Below are positions 1 through 5,845 of a DNA stretch of 5,946 bases, one piece after another. Source of the stretch: Halomonas sp. (GTDB lineage Bacteria; Pseudomonadota; Gammaproteobacteria; Pseudomonadales; Halomonadaceae); the NCBI GenBank assembly GCA_007129225.1, contig SKVX01000311.1, positions 1 to 5,946 on the forward strand. The letters are read 5' to 3'. The notes below the pieces were generated by a model, which was not told where the DNA came from, ran no database searches, and saw only the letters and a list, made by a program, of their open reading frames with translations. Numbering within the stretch: position 1 is the first letter of the stretch; each line of letters begins with the position of its first letter. The position numbers and the translations under genes are program-made.

Positions 1-126
1 CTGCTCGCCTCGCCCGCGCGCCATGGCTTCGCCCTCGATGAGAATCACGAAGGTTCGCCCGCGGTGTGCATTGATATAGGGCGATGAGTTGCGGAACCAG
101 TCGACGAACGGGAAACGAGTATCCAA
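1..126 (-). CDS. argA: N-acetylglutamate synthase ArgA, 5' part only (runs off the left edge)
   Basis: Not a long ORF, but the minus strand read from 126 down to 1 gives 42 residues that I recognise as the N-terminus of proteobacterial ArgA. It begins LDTRFPFVDWFRNSSPYINA and continues HRGRTFVILIEGEAMARG. The WFRxSSPYINAHRxRTFV block is the hallmark start of the amino-acid-kinase-like domain. ArgA acetylates glutamate with acetyl-CoA, the first step of arginine synthesis in the cytoplasm, and is usually feedback-inhibited by arginine. No ATG fits upstream of this block. The likely start is TTG at 126-124, preceded by GGAGAG five bases upstream, a well-placed Shine-Dalgarno. A TATAGT sequence at 178-173 on the minus strand could be a -10, but no good -35 accompanies it, and no ArgR box was seen. 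The gene lies downstream of the pit terminator, so it is probably transcribed separately. Identity is confident; the start codon is less so. Confidence 0.85.
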   Translation of the reverse strand, partial: MDTRFPFVDWFRNSSPYINAHRGRTFVILIEGEAMARGRGEQ

Positions 127-187
127 GGCCGCTCTCCGGCAGCAGGTGAAAGGGAGGGTGTTTTCGCCTTCGACTATATCAGAGGCG

Positions 188-213
188 TGAAAACGGCGGC
201 AGTCTGCCGCCGT
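188..213 (-). terminator. Rho-independent terminator of the phosphate transporter gene
   Basis: On the minus strand, downstream of the pit stop codon, a perfect 9-bp stem (ACGGCGGCA / TGCCGCCGT at 193-213, 3-base loop) is followed directly by TTTT. This is a textbook GC stem plus U-tract. It separates pit from argA. Confidence 0.85.
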
Positions 214-217
214 CTTA

Positions 218-233
218 CCGGGCCGTTGCCCGG
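218..233 (-). repeat. Small hairpin immediately after the pit stop codon
   Basis: Inverted repeat CCGGGC / GCCCGG with a 4-base loop, starting three bases after the pit stop. It sits just ahead of the terminator hairpin, so the pit transcript probably ends in two stacked stem-loops. The second may protect the 3' end; that role is inferred. Confidence 0.5.
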
Positions 234-235
234 GG

Positions 236-1504
236 TCAGCCGCCGAAGATCGCCTTGAACAGGAAGAAGAACAGGATGGCGAGGCCGGCGCCGGCCGGCA
301 GCGTGATCAGCCAGGACATGACGATGGTGCCGATCACCCGCATGTTGAGGGCCGCCATGCCACGGGCCAGGCCCACGCCCAGCACCCCCCCCACCAGGGT
401 GTGGGTGGTGGAGATCGGCAGGCCGGTGCCCGACGCCAGCACCACGGTGGTGGCGGCCGCCAGGGTGGCGGCGAAGCCCCGGCTGGGCGTCAGCTCGGTG
501 ATACCGGTGCCCACGGTGGCGATCACCTTGTGGCCATAGGTGACCAGGCCGGCAACGATGCCCAGACCGCCCAGCATCAGCACCCACCAGGGCACCAGGG
601 CCGACGCGTCGATGACGCCGTCACTGCGCACCACGCTGATCACCGCGGCAAGCGGCCCCACGGCATTGGCCACGTCGTTGGAGCCGTGGGCGAAGGCCAT
701 GGCACAGGCGGTGAAGATCATCAGCACGCCGAAGACCCGCTCGACGTTGTCGTAGCCGAACTGGTCATCGGCGCGACGCACGACCTTGATCCGGTTCTCC
801 AGGATGATACCGATGCCCATGACCCCGATGCCCAGCAGCACCGAGAACAGCAGGCTCTGGCCGAAGGTGAAGTTGAGACCCACATGGGTCAGGCCCTTGG
901 TCAGGGTCACCATGGCGATGATGAAGCCGACCAGGAAGATGTAGAACGGCACGGTGCGCTTGGCGGCCAGGAGCGGGTCGCGGGCCTCGAAGATCAGGTA
1001 CTGCACCGACTTGAACAGCACGAAGGCGATGGTGCCCGCCAGCAGCGGCGAGATGACCCAGCTCGAGGCGATGGTGCCGACTCGGCCCCAGGCCACCGCC
1101 TCCACGCCCAGCCCCACCGCACCGAAGCCGACGATGGCCCCCACAATGGAATGGGTGGTGGAGACCGGCCAGCCCTTGGCCGAGGCGACCAACAGCCAGA
1201 TGGCCGCCGCCAGCAATGCCGAGAGCATGCCGTAGACCAGCAGTTGGGGGTCGGCCTGCAGCAGGTCCGGGTCGACGATCCCGCCGCGAATGGTGGCGGT
1301 CACCTCGCCGCCGGCCAGCCAGGCGCCGAGGAATTCGAAGATCACGGCGATGATGATCGCCTGCTTGATGGTGATCGCCTTGGACCCCACCGAGGTGCCC
1401 ATGGCATTGGCGACATCGTTGGCGCCGACGCCCCAGGCCATGAAGAAGCCGAAGAGGCAGGCAAGGATGATGAAGATTTCACCGTGCTGCGCAATGATCG
1501 ACAT
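236..1504 (-). CDS. pit: Low-affinity inorganic phosphate transporter, PiT family
   Basis: Integral inner-membrane protein of 422 residues that would import Pi (as metal-phosphate or by ion symport) in the manner of PitA. The two inverted halves typical of PiT are visible. GANDVANAMGTSVGS (27-41) is matched by HGSNDVANAVGP (273-284), and PVSTTHS (113-119) by PISTTHT (363-369). These are the family signature repeats that form the transport site. Long hydrophobic segments fill the rest, with a short charged cytoplasmic loop near 236-256. At 422 residues it belongs to the shorter bacterial class and lacks the large central loop of the 499-residue E. coli PitA. The start ATG has AGGA about ten bases upstream. 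It follows the DUF47 gene by 68 bp on the same strand, the common orfA-pit operon order, and ends at a strong terminator. No defects were seen. Confidence 0.95.
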   Translation of the reverse strand: MSIIAQHGEIFIILACLFGFFMAWGVGANDVANAMGTSVGSKAITIKQAIIIAVIFEFLGAWLAGGEVTATIRGGIVDPDLLQADPQLLVYGMLSALLAAAIWLLVASAKGWPVSTTHSIVGAIVGFGAVGLGVEAVAWGRVGTIASSWVISPLLAGTIAFVLFKSVQYLIFEARDPLLAAKRTVPFYIFLVGFIIAMVTLTKGLTHVGLNFTFGQSLLFSVLLGIGVMGIGIILENRIKVVRRADDQFGYDNVERVFGVLMIFTACAMAFAHGSNDVANAVGPLAAVISVVRSDGVIDASALVPWWVLMLGGLGIVAGLVTYGHKVIATVGTGITELTPSRGFAATLAAATTVVLASGTGLPISTTHTLVGGVLGVGLARGMAALNMRVIGTIVMSWLITLPAGAGLAILFFFLFKAIFGG

Positions 1505-1544
1505 AGGGGGTGGTTCCTATGTGGCTGTCAGGGAGGAGACATCA

Positions 1545-1561
1545 GTCCGGGATCACCGGAC
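1545..1561 (-). repeat. Inverted repeat in the DUF47-pit spacer
   Basis: GTCCGG / CCGGAC, a perfect 6-bp stem with a 5-base loop, starting about 12 bases after the DUF47 stop codon and about 40 bases before the pit start. There is no U-tract, so it is unlikely to be a full terminator. It could modulate mRNA stability or set a different level for pit than for DUF47. Function is unproven. Confidence 0.4.
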
Positions 1562-1572
1562 AGGACGATGCC

Positions 1573-2253
1573 CTACCGGGCAGTGAGTATCTGCAGGCGG
1601 CTGCCGACGCGCTCGGCACGATCGGAGAGTTCACCTACCCAATCGATGATCTTGTAGAGAAAGACCACGTCCACCGGCTTGAGCTGGTCTTCGAGTTCGA
1701 AGAGTTCGCGGCGAATGGCGATCTGCTGGTTGTCCGCCTGCTGCTCGAGGGTGTGCAGCTCGCGAATCATGTTATGCATCACGTCCGAAACGTGTCGGCC
1801 GAAGCCGGACTCCAGCAGGTCTTCCAGTTCTTCCAGGGCCTGGCGGGCCTGGGCGACACAGGCCACGGCGGTGCGCATGTAGTCGCGCATGGGCTGGGCC
1901 AGCTCGCTGGGTACCTGCATCTTGCGACCCAGCATGATGCCGGTGATGTCGCGCACCTTGTTGGCGATCTTGTCCTGGACGGTGATCAGGTCGAGCAGGT
2001 CGCTGCGCGAGACGGGCAGGAACAACGTATTGGGCAGGTTGAGACGCAGCTCGGTCTTGAGGCTGTCGGCCTCATGCTCCAGCCGGGTGACTTCCTCACG
2101 GATCCTGGCGGCGTCCTCCCAGTCCCCGATGAGGCTGGCTTCGAAGAAGGGCAGCAACTGCCCGGCACACTCGTGGGCCTTGACGATGTGGGCCAGCAAC
2201 GGCTGGAACGGCGAGCGGCCGAACATCGCGGAAAACGGATTGGGCTTGACCAT
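1573..2253 (-). CDS. DUF47 / PhoU-like Pit accessory protein (TIGR00153 type)
   Basis: A cytoplasmic, almost wholly helical protein of 226 residues, the usual length for the DUF47 (PhoU_div) family. Visible family features are an acidic helix LEHEADSLKTEL (58-69), the PVSRSDLLDLITVQDKIAN segment (80-98), a second acidic LEQQAD motif (169-174) that mirrors the first, and a C-terminal KIIDWVGELSDRAERVGSRL helix (201-220). The paired acidic helices resemble the metal-binding three-helix bundles of PhoU. Members are encoded next to PiT transporters and are thought to control or assist them; the exact biochemistry is unsettled. It is the first gene of the pair, and pit follows. The start ATG at 2253 has no convincing Shine-Dalgarno, and an in-frame TGA lies three codons upstream, so translation must begin here or further in. 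A sigma70-like promoter lies just upstream. Confidence 0.92.
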   Translation of the reverse strand: MVKPNPFSAMFGRSPFQPLLAHIVKAHECAGQLLPFFEASLIGDWEDAARIREEVTRLEHEADSLKTELRLNLPNTLFLPVSRSDLLDLITVQDKIANKVRDITGIMLGRKMQVPSELAQPMRDYMRTAVACVAQARQALEELEDLLESGFGRHVSDVMHNMIRELHTLEQQADNQQIAIRRELFELEDQLKPVDVVFLYKIIDWVGELSDRAERVGSRLQILTAR

Positions 2254-2282
2254 GGCGTATCATGCGCTTGTGAAATGGCGGC

Positions 2283-2300
2283 GCCAGTATAAAGACTGGC
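2283..2300. promoter_or_regulatory. 18-bp inverted repeat over the divergent -10 region (possible operator)
   Basis: GCCAGTATAAAGACTGGC has perfect 6-bp arms (GCCAGT / ACTGGC) around a 6-base AT-rich centre. It overlaps TATACT on the minus strand (2291-2286) and TATAAA on the plus strand (2288-2293), so a bound repressor could cover both divergent start regions. I do not recognise it as the site of a known regulator, and it is not a Pho box. Confidence 0.4.
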
Positions 2301-2315
2301 AAGCCGTTACGTCAT
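2286..2315 (-). promoter_or_regulatory. Sigma70-like promoter for the DUF47-pit pair
   Basis: Minus strand: -35 ATGACG (2315-2310, 4 of 6 consensus matches), 18-base spacer, -10 TATACT (2291-2286, 5 of 6). The predicted transcript starts near 2279, about 26 bases before the DUF47 ATG. On the plus strand only a -10-like TATAAA (2288-2293) is clear; the nearest -35-like TTGTGA (2268-2273) is too close, at 14 bases. Confidence 0.5.
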
Positions 2316-2366
2316 GAAAAAATTCCACACGCCACCCCGCGGCAGCGTTACCAAGGAGTGCCCGAC

Positions 2367-3209
2367 ATGAGCCAAGAGATCGAAATGAAACTGGCACTGG
2401 GCCGGGAAGGCCCCGAGCAACTGTGCCGCCATCCCCTGCTGCAAGACCGGCCGGGGGCGACGCAGCGGCTCGCCAATACCTACTTCGACACGCCCGGGGG
2501 TGAGCTCGAAGCCGCCAGGATGGCGCTGCGGCTGCGCCGGTGCGACGACGCCTGGGTGCAGACCCTGAAGACCAGCGGCGAAGGGGGCGGCGGGATGAGC
2601 CGGCGCGGCGAGTGGGAGTGGCCGGTATCGGAAGGCGTGCTGGACAGGGCGGGGCTGGCCGCGCTGCCACCCATGGCAGCGCTGGGAACCGAGGTGCTCG
2701 AGCGGCTCGAGGCCCGCTTTTCCACGGACTTCGAGCGCCGGCTCTGGCAGCTCGAGCACGGCGGTGCCACCATCGAGGTGGCGCTCGACCAGGGCGAGAT
2801 CCGCAACGCGGGTCGCGCCGTGCCGATCCGCGAGCTGGAACTGGAACTCAAGGCGGGCGACCCCGCCGCGCTATGGGACCTGGCCATGGCCTTGGCCGAA
2901 ACCATATCGCTGCGCCCCGCCGATGCCAGCAAGGCCGCCCGGGGCGGTGCCTTGCTCTCGGGCCATTGGTCGCTGCCGGAAGGCACCGACGACGACGAGC
3001 GGCTTCACCGCGCCCTGCTGGCGTTGGACGCCTTCGAGGATACCGGCGAGGATAGGTGGATGGCGACGGCCAGGGAGACACTGCGGGACCTCGCCCTCCA
3101 CGGCCATCGCGAGGCCGGCCGGCTCGCCGAGAGGCTGGCCCGGCCTGACTGGATGAACGCTGAATTCGGTCGTACGGCGCTGCAGCTGGCGCAGCGCCTG
3201 GCGCCGTGA
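2367..3209 (+). CDS. CYTH-domain protein, probable inorganic triphosphatase
   Basis: A 280-residue cytoplasmic protein with an N-terminal CYTH (triphosphate tunnel metalloenzyme) domain resembling E. coli YgiF, which hydrolyses inorganic triphosphate. The diagnostic ExExK motif is EIEMK at residues 4-8. Further tunnel residues are visible: YFDTP (39-43), ALRLRR (53-58), LKT (67-69), EWEW (82-85), FSTDFERR (118-125), IEVALDQGEI (136-145), ELELELK (156-162) and SKAARG (188-193). YgiF continues into a large CHAD domain; here only about 80 mostly helical residues follow (206-280) with no clear CHAD signature, so this is a single-domain form. ATG at 2367 is preferred because AAGGAG (2353-2358) lies eight bases upstream. 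A GTG at 2358 overlaps that site and would only add MPD. It is divergent from the phosphate transport pair, which fits a role in phosphate metabolism; the substrate is inferred. Confidence 0.88.
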   Translation: MSQEIEMKLALGREGPEQLCRHPLLQDRPGATQRLANTYFDTPGGELEAARMALRLRRCDDAWVQTLKTSGEGGGGMSRRGEWEWPVSEGVLDRAGLAALPPMAALGTEVLERLEARFSTDFERRLWQLEHGGATIEVALDQGEIRNAGRAVPIRELELELKAGDPAALWDLAMALAETISLRPADASKAARGGALLSGHWSLPEGTDDDERLHRALLALDAFEDTGEDRWMATARETLRDLALHGHREAGRLAERLARPDWMNAEFGRTALQLAQRLAP

Positions 3210-3269
3210 AACAGCCGAGCCAGCAAGGGATGTCACGCCAATGAGCGAAGCACGCCAGGGAGCCATCGC

Positions 3270-4151
3270 ATGACAGAACCATTTCGGCCAGCCGGAGACG
3301 GCCTGCGCACGCGCCTGTTCCAGATCATCTTCGAATCGGACACGCCGCTGGCCAAGGGCTTCGATATCGCCCTGATCGTGATGATCCTGGCCAGCGTGCT
3401 GGTGATAATGCTCGATACCGTCGAGCGGTTCGGCGCGGCCTATGGCGCCTGGTTCTACTGGATCGAGTGGGGCTTCACCCTCGCCTTCACCGTGGAGCTG
3501 GCGATACGCATCTACATTCTCGACAAGCCGCTGCGCTACCTGCGCAGCTTCTACGGCATCATCGACATCGTGGCCATTCTACCCACCTGGCTGATGCTGC
3601 TGCTTCCGGGCGCCCAGACCCTGGTGATCGTGCGCCTGCTGCGCGTGCTGCGCATCTTCCGCGTGCTCAGGCTGATGCAGTTCGTCGGTGAAGGGCGCCT
3701 GCTGGTGGAGGCGCTGAAGAACAGCTGGCATCAGATCTTTCTGTTCCTGTTCACGGTATTCCTGCTGGTCACGCTGTTTGCCGCGCTGGTCTACATGATC
3801 GAGCCCGCCGAGGCCGGCTTCACCAGCATTCCCATCTCGGTCTACTGGGCCATCGTCACCCTGACCACGGTGGGCTATGGCGACATCGTTCCCATCACGC
3901 CCCTGGGCCAGGCGATCTCGACCCTGGTGATGCTGATCGGCTACTCGATCATTGCCGTGCCCACCGGGGTGTTCTCGGCCGAAGTGATCCGCTCGATCCG
4001 TGCCGACCGCTACTCCGACCAGGCCTGCCCCGGCTGCGGTCACGACCGCCACGAGAAACGCGCACGCTACTGCCTCAAGTGCGGTACCTGGCTCGACGAG
4101 GAGACGGAGGACCCCAATGCGCCACAGACGGATGGCGAGCGGCGAACCTGA
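3270..4151 (+). CDS. Voltage-gated potassium channel family protein (ion transporter) with C-terminal zinc ribbon
   Basis: A 293-residue inner-membrane protein of the six-TM voltage-gated channel class. Approximate segments: S1 31-52, S2 60-82 (with E76), S3 94-113 (with D99), S4 118-136, S5 155-177, pore helix 188-200, S6 211-235. S4 carries five arginines at every third position (R122, R125, R128, R131, R134), the voltage-sensor pattern. TTVGYGD (199-205) is the potassium selectivity filter. After S6, a soluble tail has two CxxC pairs (C253/C256 and C268/C271), a probable zinc ribbon, then an acidic end. Such channels pass K+ as tetramers; the ribbon may aid assembly or sensing (inference). 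The start ATG has AGGGAG seven bases upstream. It follows the CYTH gene by 60 bp on the same strand with no terminator between, so co-transcription is likely. Gating properties cannot be judged from sequence. Confidence 0.93.
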   Translation: MTEPFRPAGDGLRTRLFQIIFESDTPLAKGFDIALIVMILASVLVIMLDTVERFGAAYGAWFYWIEWGFTLAFTVELAIRIYILDKPLRYLRSFYGIIDIVAILPTWLMLLLPGAQTLVIVRLLRVLRIFRVLRLMQFVGEGRLLVEALKNSWHQIFLFLFTVFLLVTLFAALVYMIEPAEAGFTSIPISVYWAIVTLTTVGYGDIVPITPLGQAISTLVMLIGYSIIAVPTGVFSAEVIRSIRADRYSDQACPGCGHDRHEKRARYCLKCGTWLDEETEDPNAPQTDGERRT

Positions 4152-4160
4152 TTCCGCCGC
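4139..4160. terminator. Possible hairpin at the convergent junction
   Basis: GCGGCG (4139-4144) and CGCCGC (4155-4160) form a 6-bp inverted repeat with a 10-base loop. It spans the channel stop codon and most of the 11-bp gap to the yciO stop. There is no U-tract on either strand, so it would be a weak bidirectional terminator at best. Confidence 0.3.
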
Positions 4161-4162
4161 CG

Positions 4163-4786
4163 TTACACCCTGAACGGCTCCAGGTCGCCACGCCCCTCGC
4201 GCACGATGATCGGCGGCAGCTCACGCAGGTCTACGACGCTGGTGGCCTCCAGGTGGCAGGCGCCGCCATCGATGATCAGGTCGAGTTGGTTGCCGAAGCG
4301 GTCCCGGATCTCTTCGGCATCGGTCATCGGCAGCGCCTCGCCTACCGGGATCAAGGTCACGCTCATCAACGGCTCACCCAGGGCGTCGAGCAGCGCATGG
4401 GTGATGCGATGGTCCGGCACACGTACGCCGATGGAGCGCCGCTTGGGATGCAGCAGCAGCCGAGGTACTTCGTTGGTGGCGTTGAGAATGAAGGTATAGG
4501 CCCCGGGCGTGTGGGCCTTGAGCAGGCGGAATACCGCGTTATCCACCTTGGCGTAGGTACCTATCTCGGAAAGGTCGGAGCACACCAGGGTGAAGTTGTG
4601 CTTGTCGTCCAGCGAACGCAGTCGCTTGATCCGCTCGACGGCCTTCTTGTCGCCCAGGTGACAGCCCAGGGCGTAGCCGGAATCGGTGGGATAGGCCACG
4701 ACACCGCCATCGCGAATGATCTGAATGGCCTGGTCGATCAAACGCTTCTGGGGGTTCTCCGGGTGCAGCTGGAAATACTGGCTCAT
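4163..4786 (-). CDS. yciO: YciO, Sua5/YciO/YrdC-family protein
   Basis: A 207-residue cytoplasmic protein that aligns by eye along its full length with E. coli YciO (206 residues), starting MSQYFQLHPENPQ where E. coli has MSQFFYIHPDNPQ. Family motifs: YPTDSGYALGC (32-42), ERIKRLR (51-57), HNFTLVC (63-69), TPGAYTFIL (93-101), RRSIGVRVP (116-124), SVVDL (183-187) and VREGRGD (195-201). The fold binds L-threonine and ATP in TsaC/Sua5, which make threonylcarbamoyl-AMP for the t6A tRNA modification. YciO is the paralogue with PTDSGYALG in place of the TsaC-type PTDTVYGLG, and its physiological role is less certain. ATG at 4786 is chosen because GGGAG lies five bases upstream and the start matches E. 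coli YciO. A TTG 17 codons further up is not supported. It follows rnm by 114 bp on the same strand, as in E. coli yciV-yciO. Confidence 0.93.
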   Translation of the reverse strand: MSQYFQLHPENPQKRLIDQAIQIIRDGGVVAYPTDSGYALGCHLGDKKAVERIKRLRSLDDKHNFTLVCSDLSEIGTYAKVDNAVFRLLKAHTPGAYTFILNATNEVPRLLLHPKRRSIGVRVPDHRITHALLDALGEPLMSVTLIPVGEALPMTDAEEIRDRFGNQLDLIIDGGACHLEATSVVDLRELPPIIVREGRGDLEPFRV

Positions 4787-4806
4787 GGTCACTCCCTGTT
4801 GGTCTG

Positions 4807-4838
4807 CGTTCAAAGCGGGCTTCCCCCGATCGTTCAAA
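4807..4838. repeat. Pair of 8-bp direct repeats upstream of yciO
   Basis: CGTTCAAA occurs at 4807-4814 and again at 4831-4838, 24 bp apart, in the leader of yciO. On the gene's strand this reads TTTGAACG twice. It could be a pair of protein-binding half-sites or chance; no promoter with good spacing could be built from it. Confidence 0.3.
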
Positions 4839-4869
4839 CCACCAGTTTATCCTGCGACCGGGCCCTGCG

Positions 4870-4907
4870 CGACTTCACGGCCTGACTTTACGACACGACT
4901 TCACGGC
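4870..4907. repeat. Three-copy 13-bp tandem repeat across the rnm stop codon
   Basis: Units at 4870-4881 and 4896-4907 are identical (CGACTTCACGGC), and the middle unit at 4883-4894 (TGACTTTACGAC) matches 9 of 12; the period is exactly 13. On the minus strand each unit carries a stop (TGA 4903-4901, TAA 4890-4888, TGA 4877-4875), each in a different frame. The first is the rnm stop codon. The origin is probably local duplication; any function is unknown. Confidence 0.7.
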
Positions 4908-5845
4908 GCGGCAACGCTGCCGCCGGACGGGACGTCGTCGCCAGGGCAGGCCTCAATGAAGGCCGCAATGCGGGGGTGGGTCCATATCGGCGCCACCGCG
5001 GTGCGCGGTACCGGGCTCATGCTGCCCGGCGCCAGGTGGCCGCCGGGGAAGTGGAAGTCGCTCCCCACCGAGGCGTAGAGCCCCCGGTCGGCGAGCTGCC
5101 GGGCCAGGTCGCGGGTCACGTCGGCGTTCTGGAAGCCGCTGACCAGCTCGGCGGCCTGGCCGCCGGCCTCGACGAAGGCGTCCAGCAACAGCCCCCGCTT
5201 GCGGCGAGTCAGCCCGTGGCGCAGTGGATGCGCCAGCACTGCGACACCGCCGGATGCGAGGATCCAGCCCACCACCTCGCCCATGACGGGCCAGTGCGCC
5301 TTGACGTCGCCGGCCTTGCCGCTGCCCAAGTGCTTCTTGAAGGCGGTCGCCATGTCCGGCACCACGCCCGCCGCGACCAGGGCGCGGGCGAAATCGGGCC
5401 GCCCCAGCGGCCGGTGGGGTCCGGCCAGTTCCCGGGCGCGGGCCAGGGCATCGGGCAGGCCGATCTTCTCGAGTCGCTGGCCGATCACCGCGGCCCGGCT
5501 ATCCCGGGCTTCGGCCTGTGCCAGCAGCCCCGCGGCCAGGACATCGCCGGGCCCCTGGGGCAGCAGGCCCACCACATGAATACCGATACCGGACCAGAGG
5601 GTCGAAAGCTCGGTTCCCGGCAGCAGGCGAATGGCCAGCCGGCTGGCTGCCGCCCGGGCGTCGGCGATACCGGCCATGCTGTCATGGTCGGTGAGGGACA
5701 TCAGCCGAACGCCGCGCTCGGCGCAGAGGGCGGCCACGTCGGCGGGCGCCAGGGCACCGTCGGAGGCGGTGGAATGCATATGCAGGTCGACCCCGAGTGG
5801 CGCGGGGTCGCCCGAGAAACTGGCGGGTAATGAGAGCATGGGCAT
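4901..5845 (-). CDS. rnm: PHP-domain 5'-3' exoribonuclease RNase AM (YciV/TrpH family)
   Basis: A cytoplasmic metal-dependent phosphoesterase resembling E. coli YciV/Rnm, which trims 5' ends of rRNA precursors; relatives also split 3',5'-bisphosphonucleotides. Counting from ATG 5845 (314 residues), the PHP metal ligands are visible: DLHMHSTASDG with H22 and H24, TDHD (52-55), the GTE motif with E79, IHVVGL with H90, AHP with H206, and GSDFH with D263 and H265. The helical insertion of the family runs through FARALVAAGVVPDMATAFKK (152-171). The C-terminal 40 or so residues after GSDFH are divergent. The start is uncertain. ATG 5845 or 5839 fits best because E. coli Rnm has only about a dozen residues before the DLH motif, but neither has a clear Shine-Dalgarno. 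The frame stays open upstream through ATG 5884 and GTG 5920 to the window edge. It is probably co-transcribed with yciO. No truncation or missing ligand was seen. Confidence 0.9.
   Translation of the reverse strand: MPMLSLPASFSGDPAPLGVDLHMHSTASDGALAPADVAALCAERGVRLMSLTDHDSMAGIADARAAASRLAIRLLPGTELSTLWSGIGIHVVGLLPQGPGDVLAAGLLAQAEARDSRAAVIGQRLEKIGLPDALARARELAGPHRPLGRPDFARALVAAGVVPDMATAFKKHLGSGKAGDVKAHWPVMGEVVGWILASGGVAVLAHPLRHGLTRRKRGLLLDAFVEAGGQAAELVSGFQNADVTRDLARQLADRGLYASVGSDFHFPGGHLAPGSMSPVPRTAVAPIWTHPRIAAFIEACPGDDVPSGGSVAAP

Noticed and set aside
1525..1531. CTGTCAG as a Pho-box half site near pit
   Set aside because: A Pho box needs a second CTGTCAT-like half 11 bp away; none is present here or in the 2254-2366 region.
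401..1657. Long plus-strand ORF (418 codons) opposite pit
   Set aside because: Its translation is a low-complexity mix rich in G, H, D, Q and A, typical of the antisense of a GC-rich membrane protein gene. The opposite strand encodes an unmistakable PiT transporter.
1510..2292. Plus-strand ORF (260 codons) opposite the DUF47 gene
   Set aside because: No recognisable motif and no ribosome site; it is the antisense shadow of a well-supported DUF47 protein.
2358..2366. GTG 2358 as the CYTH start
   Set aside because: It lies inside the AAGGAG that best serves ATG 2367, and CYTH proteins place the ExExK motif a few residues from the start, as ATG 2367 does.
4784..4837. Longer yciO starting at TTG 4837
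   Set aside because: It adds 17 residues absent from E. coli YciO, while ATG 4786 has a strong ribosome site and matches the family start.
4079..4885. Plus-strand ORF (268 codons) opposite yciO
   Set aside because: It overlaps the end of the channel gene and all of yciO, and its sequence resembles no known family. YciO is clear on the other strand.
4976..5830. Plus-strand ORF (284 codons) opposite rnm
   Set aside because: Antisense of the PHP-domain gene, with a G/Q/A/H-rich translation and no motif.
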